A stretch of 64,000 nt of DNA from the NCBI GenBank assembly GCA_013314735.1, contig JABUFD010000003.1, positions 124,001 to 188,000 on the forward strand, read 5' to 3'. Of the stretch, positions 9,591 to 18,239 are shown piece by piece. The stretch's first letter is position 1. Each line of letters begins with the position of its first letter. Position numbers and translations under genes: made by a program. Origin of the DNA: Anaerolineae bacterium. Lineage in GTDB: Bacteria > Chloroflexota > Anaerolineae > Anaerolineales > Anaerolineaceae. The notes below the pieces were generated by a model, which was given only the letters and a program-made list of their open reading frames with translations, was not told where the DNA came from and made no database searches.

Positions 9591-9619
9591 GATGAACCGC
9601 CATCCGGCGGTTCGTTCAT
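9591..9619. terminator. Possible terminator hairpin between convergent genes
   Basis: GAACCGCC and GGCGGTTC pair around a short loop in the gap between the oligopeptidase and the Rrf2 regulator. There is no clear U tract, so confidence is low. Confidence 0.35.
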
Positions 9620-9685
9620 CATTGGGAAGAATTCCTGGAATGTGACGGTCTGAATGGATCGCCATATCCCGCCCCCCACAAGACG

Positions 9686-10090
9686 CTAGGCCAGGTCATT
9701 CAGCGTGATACCGTTCAGGGTATCTTCCAACCGTTGGTATAACAAGTTCCATACCGGGTGAACCGGGCAATCACCCATGCGTGGGCAGGGGTCATCTTCC
9801 AGGCCCATCCCAATACATTGTTGGCTGAGAATATCGCCGTTCAATGCGACCAGGGTTTCCGCCAGGGTGATCTCCTGCGGCTGGCGTGTCAGGAAATAAC
9901 CGCCATTAACGCCGCGTTCGCTTTCAATCAAGCCTGCTTTGCGCAAATCGGGCACCACTTTTTCGAGGTATTTGAGGGTGATCCCACTCTCTTCAGCGAC
10001 AGCTTTCAGCGAAACCGGGCCGTCCGCCGCCATCCGCGCCAGGTGTGCCATCACAATCAATCCTGCTTCCTCTTTGGCTGTTACTTTCAT
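9686..10090 (-). CDS. Rrf2/IscR-type transcriptional regulator
   Basis: A 134-residue winged-helix regulator. SLKAVAEESGITLKYLEKVV is the DNA-reading helix-turn-helix, and the wing ends in RGVNGGYFLTR. Three cysteines, Cys92, Cys102 and Cys108, followed by His111, match the Cys/Cys/Cys/His ligand set of [2Fe-2S] IscR, although the first spacing is longer (nine residues, not five). It probably senses iron-sulfur status, redox or nitric oxide. The ATG at 10090 follows GGAG by eight bases; an upstream TTG is possible but less well placed. A promoter with an overlapping palindrome lies just upstream, suggesting autoregulation. No iron-sulfur assembly genes are adjacent. Confidence 0.85.
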   Translation of the reverse strand: MKVTAKEEAGLIVMAHLARMAADGPVSLKAVAEESGITLKYLEKVVPDLRKAGLIESERGVNGGYFLTRQPQEITLAETLVALNGDILSQQCIGMGLEDDPCPRMGDCPVHPVWNLLYQRLEDTLNGITLNDLA

Positions 10091-10103
10091 CCACAATGCT
10101 CCA

Positions 10104-10135
10104 TAATTCCGAATTAAAACTCTGAATTTATTATA
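10104..10135 (-). promoter_or_regulatory. Promoter and operator-like palindrome of the Rrf2 gene
   Basis: Reading the minus strand, TGCTATAAT is an extended -10 box, with TTGCTT 18 bases upstream as a plausible -35. Between the -10 and the start codon lies the palindrome TAATTC-C-GAATTA (10104-10116), preceded by a related half GAATTT. Rrf2 proteins commonly bind such sites in their own promoters. This assignment is inferred. Confidence 0.5.
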
Positions 10136-10161
10136 GCATAACAGGCACCGTCAAAGCAAAA

Positions 10162-10196
10162 CAGCCCTGCCGGTAACGGGAAACCTGGCAGGGCTG
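10162..10196 (-). terminator. Terminator of the CPBP protease gene
   Basis: CAGCCCTGCC pairs perfectly with GGCAGGGCTG over a 15-base loop. On the minus strand it is followed by TTTTGCTTT. It lies 24 bases past the end of the CPBP gene. Confidence 0.75.
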
Positions 10197-10219
10197 GCTT
10201 TCATCATCTGAATGGCTTC

Positions 10220-11203
10220 TTACTCCAAAACCGGTGCTTCCTCAGCGATCTCTGACATCTGCAGCGGGATAGTATCATGCCGAAAGCTGCGGGGCAACAG
10301 CAGGATCACAGCAGCCGCGAGGATAAATCCGCTGCCGCCCACCAGCCCCACCGCGGAAGGTCCCAACAACAGCAGCGGTGTGCCGGCAACCATGAACAGC
10401 GCCACCCCGGCAATCCCGTTTAAGGAACCATGACCGATCACGGCCGGCCACACGCTGCCGGCGCGTTCCACCAGCCAGCCGAAGAAAATCCCCAGCCAGA
10501 CTGTGGCAAGCGTCATCATCACGATTCCGCTCCACGGCGCGCCCCAGTAGTGCATGTCGAAGTTGCCGTAGTTGTAGCCCATGGCGATGATCGGCGCATG
10601 CCACAATCCCCACACCACGCCGGTAAGCACCATCGCTTTGCGAGGGCCAAGCGGCATCAGCCGGGGCTGCAGGTACGCCCGCCAGCCGAATTCTTCTCCC
10701 AGCACCGGGATGGCATTCAATAGTGGAGAAATCAGCACTGCCTGAAGCGTTTGCAGCGCCAGCAGCACCGCCACCGGCACTGGTAGATCCCCGGCTCCCA
10801 TCCCGGATGACGCCAGCATCTCCTGCAGGATGCCCAATTCGGGGTCATAATATTTCGGAAACAGCACAAAATAGGCAAGCATGCCCACCCCGACCAGCAG
10901 CGGAGTACCAAACCATGCCAACAGCCAGAAGCCCCAGCCTTGTTTCAACCGGGGCCGCAGGTAGAGCGCATGCCATCCTTCGCGCGTGGATGCACGTGTC
11001 AGCACATGCGCGATCGCCGGTGTCAGCATGTAGGCGACCATCAGCACCAGCGCCAGGCTGATGCCGGGTGCCAGCATCGGGCTGTCAACCAACCCACCGG
11101 TGAAAACGATCACCAGGGCGATCGTATAAGAGAGCCCAAACGCGATCCCACAATACAGCAGTACACGTTTCCAGTCCACACGATTTTGGATTTCCGCATC
11201 CAT
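10220..11203 (-). CDS. CPBP-family intramembrane glutamic endopeptidase (CAAX-like)
   Basis: A 327-residue membrane protein with about eight hydrophobic helices. The three motifs of the CPBP/Abi family are visible: GEEFGWRAYLQPRL (EExxxR, catalytic Glu pair), GVVWGLWHAPII (the conserved His helix) and a later GSLNG segment. Such proteins cleave membrane-associated substrates; bacterial members act in signalling or bacteriocin self-immunity, and the substrate here is unknown. An AGGAGG site precedes the ATG. It lies downstream of enolase on the same strand but is separated from it by a terminator. Confidence 0.85.
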   Translation of the reverse strand: MDAEIQNRVDWKRVLLYCGIAFGLSYTIALVIVFTGGLVDSPMLAPGISLALVLMVAYMLTPAIAHVLTRASTREGWHALYLRPRLKQGWGFWLLAWFGTPLLVGVGMLAYFVLFPKYYDPELGILQEMLASSGMGAGDLPVPVAVLLALQTLQAVLISPLLNAIPVLGEEFGWRAYLQPRLMPLGPRKAMVLTGVVWGLWHAPIIAMGYNYGNFDMHYWGAPWSGIVMMTLATVWLGIFFGWLVERAGSVWPAVIGHGSLNGIAGVALFMVAGTPLLLLGPSAVGLVGGSGFILAAAVILLLPRSFRHDTIPLQMSEIAEEAPVLE

Positions 11204-11212
11204 TATTTACCT

Positions 11213-11226
11213 CCTCGAATTCGAGG
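11213..11226. promoter_or_regulatory. 14-base perfect palindrome over the ribosome binding site of the CPBP gene
   Basis: CCTCGAATTCGAGG overlaps the AGGAGG site of the CPBP gene. Folding would hide the site, so translational control is possible. Chance occurrence cannot be excluded. Confidence 0.3.
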
Positions 11227-11234
11227 TGAAAAAA

Positions 11235-11260
11235 AGTCCTTCTCCGTCTGAAGAAGGACT
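11235..11260 (-). terminator. Enolase terminator
   Basis: AGTCCTTCT and AGAAGGACT pair around an eight-base loop and are followed on the minus strand by seven T. It lies 20 bases after the enolase stop. Confidence 0.85.
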
Positions 11261-11280
11261 TTCCAGGAACCAACAGTGAC

Positions 11281-12642
<1,362 letters not shown>

Positions 12643-12779
12643 TCAACTGCGGCTGCAATAAGTATAATACGTTTTCAAAGATTCTGCCTTTGCGCACGTC
12701 ATAATCACCCGGTTACTTTCCTCCCGGAAGAAATTTCGATTGGCAGGGAATGGGAATCTTTTCATCTGTTTCAAAGCCA

Positions 12780-12797
12780 ATACGGAAGCCGTATAAT
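12780..12797 (+). promoter_or_regulatory. Promoter of the fucosidase gene with an overlapping inverted repeat
   Basis: TATAAT (12792-12797) is preceded at 17 bases by a poor -35 (TTTCAA). The inverted repeat ATACGG-AAG-CCGTAT (12780-12794) overlaps the -10. A weak -35 plus a palindrome on the -10 suggests repressor or activator control. No regulator gene is adjacent. Confidence 0.5.
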
Positions 12798-12838
12798 CAA
12801 GCTGATTCAGCATTGCATGCTTGCCAGGAGACCTCCCC

Positions 12839-14305
12839 ATGAACAAAAACAGGTATCTTTCCCGCATCGAAGATTGTATTGCGCATGGTCACTATAAAGC
12901 CACCTGGCAGTCGCTATGCCAGCACCCGGAACCGGCCTGGTACAGGAACGCCAAATTTGGCATCTTCATCCATTGGGGCGTTTACAGTGTTCCCGCCTTT
13001 GGTGGTGAATGGTATCCACGCCAGATGTACCTCCAAGGTACGCCCGAATTTGAGCACCACCGCCAGACGTATGGTGAACACAAAAGCTTCGGCTACAAGG
13101 ATTTCATTCCCCTGTTCAAAGCCGAAAATTTTGATGCTGGAGCATGGATGGACCTGTTTGCCAGCGCCGGCGCCCGGTACGTGATGCCGGTTGCCGAACA
13201 CCATGACGGCTTTCAAATGTACGACAGCCAGTTATCGCGTTGGAACGCGGCAAACATGGGCCCCAAACGTGACATACTCCGTGAATTGAAAACCGCCGCG
13301 GACGCCGCCGGGATTACCTTCTGCGTTTCCAGCCACCGGGCGGAGCACTTCTGGTTCTTTGACGGCGGCCTCCAGTTTGAATCTGATGTGCTGGACCTGG
13401 AGACCGCTGACTTCTATGGTCCCCCACAGCACGGTTCGCCGGATCACCATGACCTGTATGCCAATCCACCAAGCCGGGAGCACATGGAAGACTGGCTGGT
13501 GCGGACTTGCGAACTGGTTGATCAATACCAGCCCCGGGTGGTGTGGTTTGACTGGTGGATTCAGCACACTGCCTTCAAACCCTATTTACGCAAATTCGCC
13601 GCTTATTACTACAACCGCGCTCTGGAATGGGGCGTTGAAGTGGCGATCAACAACAAATACGATGCTTATGCCTACGGCAGCACGGTATTTGACATTGAAC
13701 GAGGTCAACTTTCCGAGATCAACCCCCGCCTGTGGCAGAATGATACCGCTATTGCCAAAAATTCATGGGGCTACACCCACAACAACGACTTCAAAACCGC
13801 ACGTTCCATCATCCAGGACCTGGTGGATATCGTCAGTAAAAATGGCTGCCTGCTGCTGAATGTGGGGCCGCGCCCGGATGGAACCATTGCACCTGAAGAG
13901 ACCGCAGTGTTGCGGGAAATTGGGAACTGGCTGCGTGTGAACGGTGAAGGTATTTATGACACAACCCACTGGAAAACTTTTGGCGAAGGCCCCACCCAGG
14001 TTCCGCAAGGCGCTTTCACCGACACCAACCGCACCGACTTTACCGAACAGGATATTCGCTTTACCTACAAAGGCGGTGTGGTTTACGCCTTTGTCATGCA
14101 GACCCCCGCAAGCGGCAAAGTACGAATCAAAAGTTTCAACACCCGGCAGCGCGTCAGCTTGTTGGAAACACCAATCGAACGGGTTACCATCCTCGGGCAT
14201 CCCAACCCGGTGACCGGGTCTCGCAATGAAGAAAGCTGCGATTTCACCATCGAGGGCAGGATCGAAAGCGACTATCCGATCTGTTTCAAAGTGGAACTGG
14301 CGTAA
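12839..14305 (+). CDS. Alpha-L-fucosidase, glycoside hydrolase family 29
   Basis: A 488-residue enzyme that removes alpha-L-fucose from glycans with retention. The GH29 N-terminal block AKFGIFIHWGVYSVPAFGGE, the substrate pocket VMPVAEHHDGFQMYDS, and the nucleophile Asp238 in VVWFDWWIQ are clear, and the catalytic barrel is followed by a C-terminal beta-sandwich. No signal peptide is visible, so it is probably intracellular and acts on imported fucosylated oligosaccharides. The ATG at 12839 follows AGGAGA by seven bases. It is monocistronic, with its own promoter. No fucose catabolism genes are adjacent. Confidence 0.92.
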   Translation: MNKNRYLSRIEDCIAHGHYKATWQSLCQHPEPAWYRNAKFGIFIHWGVYSVPAFGGEWYPRQMYLQGTPEFEHHRQTYGEHKSFGYKDFIPLFKAENFDAGAWMDLFASAGARYVMPVAEHHDGFQMYDSQLSRWNAANMGPKRDILRELKTAADAAGITFCVSSHRAEHFWFFDGGLQFESDVLDLETADFYGPPQHGSPDHHDLYANPPSREHMEDWLVRTCELVDQYQPRVVWFDWWIQHTAFKPYLRKFAAYYYNRALEWGVEVAINNKYDAYAYGSTVFDIERGQLSEINPRLWQNDTAIAKNSWGYTHNNDFKTARSIIQDLVDIVSKNGCLLLNVGPRPDGTIAPEETAVLREIGNWLRVNGEGIYDTTHWKTFGEGPTQVPQGAFTDTNRTDFTEQDIRFTYKGGVVYAFVMQTPASGKVRIKSFNTRQRVSLLETPIERVTILGHPNPVTGSRNEESCDFTIEGRIESDYPICFKVELA

Positions 14306-14318
14306 GCAGAACCCGGTT

Positions 14319-14561
14319 TCAGTCGTCAGCGGCCTGCTCAACGGAGGACGCTTGCGCAGCCTCGTTCGGGTAGGCGCACAAAACTGTATCCCATGGCTCA
14401 ATCCCGCAAAAGTATTCGCAGATCGAAACGCTCTTGACCGCACAGCGGTGCGCATCCGTCCCCTCTGCCAGGTTCCACGGGCAGGTATCCTGCGCCCAAC
14501 TGATCTCCCCTGCGGGTGTTGCCAGGTCGATATCCATATTGGCGCCGCGCAATTGTTTCAT
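14319..14561 (-). CDS. Small cysteine-containing protein in the LOG operon
   Basis: An 80-residue protein whose ATG overlaps the stop codon of the LOG-family gene by four bases (ATGA), so translation is coupled. It contains five Cys (in AQDTCPWN, AHRCAVK, SICEYFCG and VLCAYPN) and an acidic, low-complexity C-terminus. A metal-binding or disulfide role is possible. I do not recognise the family. Coupling to the upstream gene and the Cys pattern favour a real gene. Confidence 0.5.
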   Translation of the reverse strand: MKQLRGANMDIDLATPAGEISWAQDTCPWNLAEGTDAHRCAVKSVSICEYFCGIEPWDTVLCAYPNEAAQASSVEQAADD

Positions 14562-15136
14562 GGGGTGGGGCTCTCATCTGCAAGTGGGACGCCTGGTGCT
14601 GTCTGCCAGCGTTCGAGGATCGGAACCACATCGGCGACACCCGGCACGAATTGGAGCAATGCACGGTCTTTCGGCCGCACATACTCGCCATGGTTGGCAA
14701 AAAATGCTTCCAGGGTTTCCTCCCAACCGATGCCCACAAGGATGATCGGGACAGCGGGCCTGGCGTCAATGGCGATTTCATTCCATAACAGGGCAACTTC
14801 CGCCAGCGTCCCCAATCCGCCGGGGAGCGCCACCGCGGCTTCGCACTCATCCATCATATAGGCAAGGCGCTGTTTCAGTGTTTCAAAGCGCACTTCCTCG
14901 GTCAGAAAATCATTGGGAGCAATGTTACGCCATGCCTCGATCTGGTCGCAGGTGACACCCACCACCCGGCCGCCTTCCTCAAAGGCGCCGCGGGATACCG
15001 CTTCCATTGTACCGATATACCCACCATTAAGGACAATATGCCCCGTCCTCGCCAGCATCCCTCCCAGCGCGTAGGCCATTTGGTACACCGGCTCACCTGG
15101 CCTGGGCAGCGCTCCGCCGAATACTGTCACTTTCAT
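14558..15136 (-). CDS. LOG-family protein (TIGR00730), nucleoside 5'-monophosphate phosphoribohydrolase
   Basis: A 192-residue Rossmann-like protein. The family signature PGGLGTLAE lies at residues 105-113 and is preceded by ETLKQRLAYMMDECEAAVAL; GGYIGTMEAVSRGA forms the nucleotide loop. These proteins, often mis-annotated as lysine decarboxylases, hydrolyse (cytokinin) nucleoside 5'-monophosphates to base and ribose 5-phosphate. It is the middle gene of a three-gene operon with overlapping ends: the 75-residue protein upstream and the Cys-containing protein downstream. Confidence 0.88.
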   Translation of the reverse strand: MKVTVFGGALPRPGEPVYQMAYALGGMLARTGHIVLNGGYIGTMEAVSRGAFEEGGRVVGVTCDQIEAWRNIAPNDFLTEEVRFETLKQRLAYMMDECEAAVALPGGLGTLAEVALLWNEIAIDARPAVPIILVGIGWEETLEAFFANHGEYVRPKDRALLQFVPGVADVVPILERWQTAPGVPLADESPTP

Positions 15137-15360
15137 CTTTGCTCCTCCTTGCCTGATTCCGGTTTCATCCGGTCAATCACATCCAGTGCGGCCTCAGCGG
15201 ATCTCACCTGTTCCGGGTCCCAATCCAGCTCGGTCACCATTGAGCACAGGTGCGCGCGGACATCTTTCTGTTGGACTTTGTCCAGCATCCGCCAGGCAGC
15301 CTCAATCTGTGCCGGCTCACGAGAGAACAGCTTTTCCCAGAACCCCTGCAACCAATCCAT
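15133..15360 (-). CDS. Small helical hypothetical protein
   Basis: A 75-residue charged protein starting MDWLQGFWEKLF, with AGGAG six bases upstream. It overlaps the LOG-family gene by four bases. The sequence is predicted helical and polar, without Cys or membrane segments. No family is recognised. Position and ribosome site support it as the first gene of the operon. Confidence 0.6.
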   Translation of the reverse strand: MDWLQGFWEKLFSREPAQIEAAWRMLDKVQQKDVRAHLCSMVTELDWDPEQVRSAEAALDVIDRMKPESGKEEQR

Positions 15361-15451
15361 CTTCTTCTCCTGCAAATAGGGTGATTTCCTACGTTTATTG
15401 TACAGGATATTGGACAGATTCATCTTAAAATTGTTGGCAGTGAAAAAACAA

Positions 15452-15478
15452 CCCCGGAAACCATTGTGATTTCCGGGG
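15452..15478 (-). terminator. Terminator of the EF-G-like gene
   Basis: CCCCGGAAA and TTTCCGGGG pair perfectly around nine bases and are followed on the minus strand by six T. Confidence 0.85.
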
Positions 15479-15502
15479 CTGCTGGTTACGTATGCAGAAG
15501 GA

Positions 15503-17569
15503 TTATTTTTCCTTCTCTTTTTCCTGTTCGCGCTGGCGCGCGGCCACAATTTCCTGGGTAAGGTGGGTGGGAACCATCTCGTACGAGTTCAGTTCCATCT
15601 CAAACATCCCGCGGCCACCGGTCATCGAGCGCAGGTCAGTGGTGTAACGCAGCATTTCCGCCAGCGGAACTGTGGCGGTCACCACGGAACGGCCTTTGTC
15701 GGTATCCATCCCCTGCACACGGGCACGGCGGGTGTTCATGTCACCCAGGATGTCACCCATGTTCTCCTCGGGAACGGTTACTTTCACCAGCATCACCGGT
15801 TCATACAACACCGGTTTGGCAGAAAGGAACGCCAGTTTGAAGGCTTCACGGCCGGCAATTTCAAACGCCACCGGCTTGGAATCCACGGGATGTTCCTTGC
15901 CGTCATAGACCGAAACCTTGACACCGCTGATCGGGAATCCGGAGAGGATGCCTTCCGCCATCACATTGCGAATGCCCTTGTCAATCGCAGGCAGGTAGTT
16001 CGAGCTGATCGAACCGCCGAAAATATCATTGACGAATTCGTAGTCCTGGTCGCTGGGGAAAACGCGCAGGTGAACTTCACCAAACTGGCCGGAACCGCCG
16101 GACTGCTTTTTATGGCGGTATTGGGCCTGGCCTTCGCCACTGATGGCTTCACGGTACGCCACCTTGGGCAGTTCCGTCAGGAAATCCACGCCGAATTTGG
16201 TCTTGGCACGGCGGATGATGACATCAATATGCTGGTCACCCATACCTTGCAACACCACCTGCTTGGTGGAAGTGTCCGTCTGCCAGGAAAGGGTCATATC
16301 TTCCTCGCACAGGCGGTTCAGGGTCGGGCTGATCTTGGTGGAGTCGGCCTGGGTTTTGGGGAATACGGCCACGCGGTACAATGCATTGGGGTATTCGGGA
16401 ACCGGCAGGATGAGGGGATGATTTTTATCAGACAGGGTATCGCTGGTGGCGGTATCGGAAAGCTTGGGTACCGAACCGATGTCACCGCAATGCAGGACCG
16501 GAATCGGCATCATTTCCTTGCCGCGGGGAACATACACCGTGCCAAAGCGCTCTTCGTTTTCGCGCACCTGGTTCCAGTAACGCGAATCCGATTTTACAGA
16601 GCCGCTGAAAATACGGAAAAAGGTTTGCTTGCCCACAAATGGGTCGGCCGTGGTCTTCCAAACATACACCGCGGTTGAGCTGGAATCACGGGGTTCCAAC
16701 ACTTCCTCGCCGGCGGCGCCTTTGACCGTGATGGCCGGGCGTTCTGCCGGAGAAGGCAGGATCGCCAGGATGGCATCCAGCAGCGGGGTCAGACCAACTT
16801 CACTGGTGGCGGCGGTGCAGAACACGGGCACAAAATCACCGTTGCGCACGCCCATCGAAAGGCCTTTCATGATTTCCTCAGCAGAGAGCGTACCCTCTTC
16901 GAAGTACTTTTCCATCAGGGATTCCGAACCTTCGGCAGCAGCTTCCATCAATTCCAGATTTGCTTCTTCGGCCTGTGCCTGCAGTTCTGCGGGGATATCC
17001 ACAACTTCACCGCCGGCCTTGTAAGCTTTCATGGTGAACAGGTCAACCACGCCTTTGAAATCCGCGGCTTCACCCCAAGGAATTTGCACCGGCACAAGGC
17101 GGGTTTCAAACCCTTCGGCAACCGTGTTGAGGGCCTTGGTAAAATTGGCATTTTCGCGGTCCATCTTGTTGATCAGCAGGAAGCGCGGCAGGTTGAATTT
17201 TTCGCAGTAGTTCCAGGCAATCTCGGTACCCACTTCACGGCCAGAAACAGAGTCAACCATCACAATCGCGGCATCCGACACACTGAGTGCAGAAATTTCT
17301 TCACCGATGAAATCGGTGAAACCGGGGGTATCCAGCAGGTTGATCTTGCAATCTTTATACTCCACCGGCAGCACCGTGCTGTAGAGGGAAATCGAACGGC
17401 GAACTTCTTCTTCGTCGTAATCCGAGATCGTTGTACCGTCTTCAATACGGCCCAGGCGGGTGGTTGCGCCGGTAAAGTGCAGCAGTGCTTCTGCCAGCAT
17501 GGTTTTTCCCGCACCGCTGTGTGATACCAATGCAACGTTGCGGAGTGAATCAGTCTTATATTCTTTCAT
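15503..17569 (-). CDS. Elongation factor G-like translational GTPase (EF-G2 type)
   Basis: A 688-residue GTPase with the EF-G domain order. SHSGAGKTMLAEALL is the P-loop, LLDTPGFTDF the G3 motif and INKMDREN the G4 motif; the C-terminal half shows the ribosome-facing domains (QFGEVHLRVFP; RRARVQGMD). The non-standard P-loop (SHSGAGKT instead of AHIDAGKT) and absence of str-operon neighbours mark it as the second, EF-G-like paralogue rather than the canonical fusA. Its role may be in ribosome recycling, translocation under stress, or another ribosome-associated task. The ATG at 17569 is preferred over an upstream TTG because of the GAGG spacing. Confidence 0.88.
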   Translation of the reverse strand: MKEYKTDSLRNVALVSHSGAGKTMLAEALLHFTGATTRLGRIEDGTTISDYDEEEVRRSISLYSTVLPVEYKDCKINLLDTPGFTDFIGEEISALSVSDAAIVMVDSVSGREVGTEIAWNYCEKFNLPRFLLINKMDRENANFTKALNTVAEGFETRLVPVQIPWGEAADFKGVVDLFTMKAYKAGGEVVDIPAELQAQAEEANLELMEAAAEGSESLMEKYFEEGTLSAEEIMKGLSMGVRNGDFVPVFCTAATSEVGLTPLLDAILAILPSPAERPAITVKGAAGEEVLEPRDSSSTAVYVWKTTADPFVGKQTFFRIFSGSVKSDSRYWNQVRENEERFGTVYVPRGKEMMPIPVLHCGDIGSVPKLSDTATSDTLSDKNHPLILPVPEYPNALYRVAVFPKTQADSTKISPTLNRLCEEDMTLSWQTDTSTKQVVLQGMGDQHIDVIIRRAKTKFGVDFLTELPKVAYREAISGEGQAQYRHKKQSGGSGQFGEVHLRVFPSDQDYEFVNDIFGGSISSNYLPAIDKGIRNVMAEGILSGFPISGVKVSVYDGKEHPVDSKPVAFEIAGREAFKLAFLSAKPVLYEPVMLVKVTVPEENMGDILGDMNTRRARVQGMDTDKGRSVVTATVPLAEMLRYTTDLRSMTGGRGMFEMELNSYEMVPTHLTQEIVAARQREQEKEKEK

Positions 17570-17681
17570 TAAAAGCAAACCTCATTACTTAAAAATTTAC
17601 ATGGTACGTAATGATCCTATTCTAAAGGAAAGCAGCGTTTCTGTCAAAACAAAAGCGGGAAAACCGAAAGCTGAAAGAGGG

Positions 17682-18239
17682 TCAGGTAGATGGAAGCAAA
17701 ACCGCAACGCCAAATGTAGGCTGGATCCGCTTTTCCATCCGCCAGGCGGTTTCCTCGATCCGCACCCAACGGCAATTTACCTTCTCTGAATTGACGTTGA
17801 CCACTTCTTCACCAACCACATGGTAACCATTGCGTTCATAGAGCAGCCGCGCACGCTCATTTTGTTTATCCACCGTCAGGGTTACCAGGGCATACCCGCG
17901 GCTTTGCAAATCAGATTCAACCGTCTGCAGCAGGCGGGTCCCAACGCCTTTCCCGCGGTATTCCGGCACCACGTGGAACGAATAAAAATACGCGCGGTCA
18001 ACCCCGTTCGCCAGGGTCGGACGCACACTCTGGAACTGAACAAACACCTGGCCAACGATCCCATTGCCCGGCAGATCAGCCACCCACATCACCTGTTCAC
18101 CGCGCTGCATGGCGGCATACGCCGTTTGAAACAGGAATTGCAGATAGGGTTCATCACTCTCCCCGCGCAACAGCGGCAGGTCATGCTCCTGTGCTGTGCG
18201 AATCACCAATCCGGGCAAAACGAGATTCGGATCACCCAT
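17682..18239 (-). CDS. GNAT-family N-acetyltransferase
   Basis: A 185-residue protein. FHVVPEYRGKGVGTRLLQTVE is the acetyl-CoA-binding motif A and KQNERARLLYERNGYHVVGEE is motif B, as in RimI-like enzymes. Its ATG (18239) lies inside the end of the nucleotidyltransferase gene, eight bases of overlap, with GGAG nine bases upstream, so the two are translationally coupled. The substrate is unknown. Confidence 0.83.
   Translation of the reverse strand: MGDPNLVLPGLVIRTAQEHDLPLLRGESDEPYLQFLFQTAYAAMQRGEQVMWVADLPGNGIVGQVFVQFQSVRPTLANGVDRAYFYSFHVVPEYRGKGVGTRLLQTVESDLQSRGYALVTLTVDKQNERARLLYERNGYHVVGEEVVNVNSEKVNCRWVRIEETAWRMEKRIQPTFGVAVLLPST

Noticed and set aside
12643-12867. A 74-codon minus-strand frame in the enolase-fucosidase gap
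   Set aside because: It overlaps the fucosidase start and promoter and has no ribosome site or known motif.
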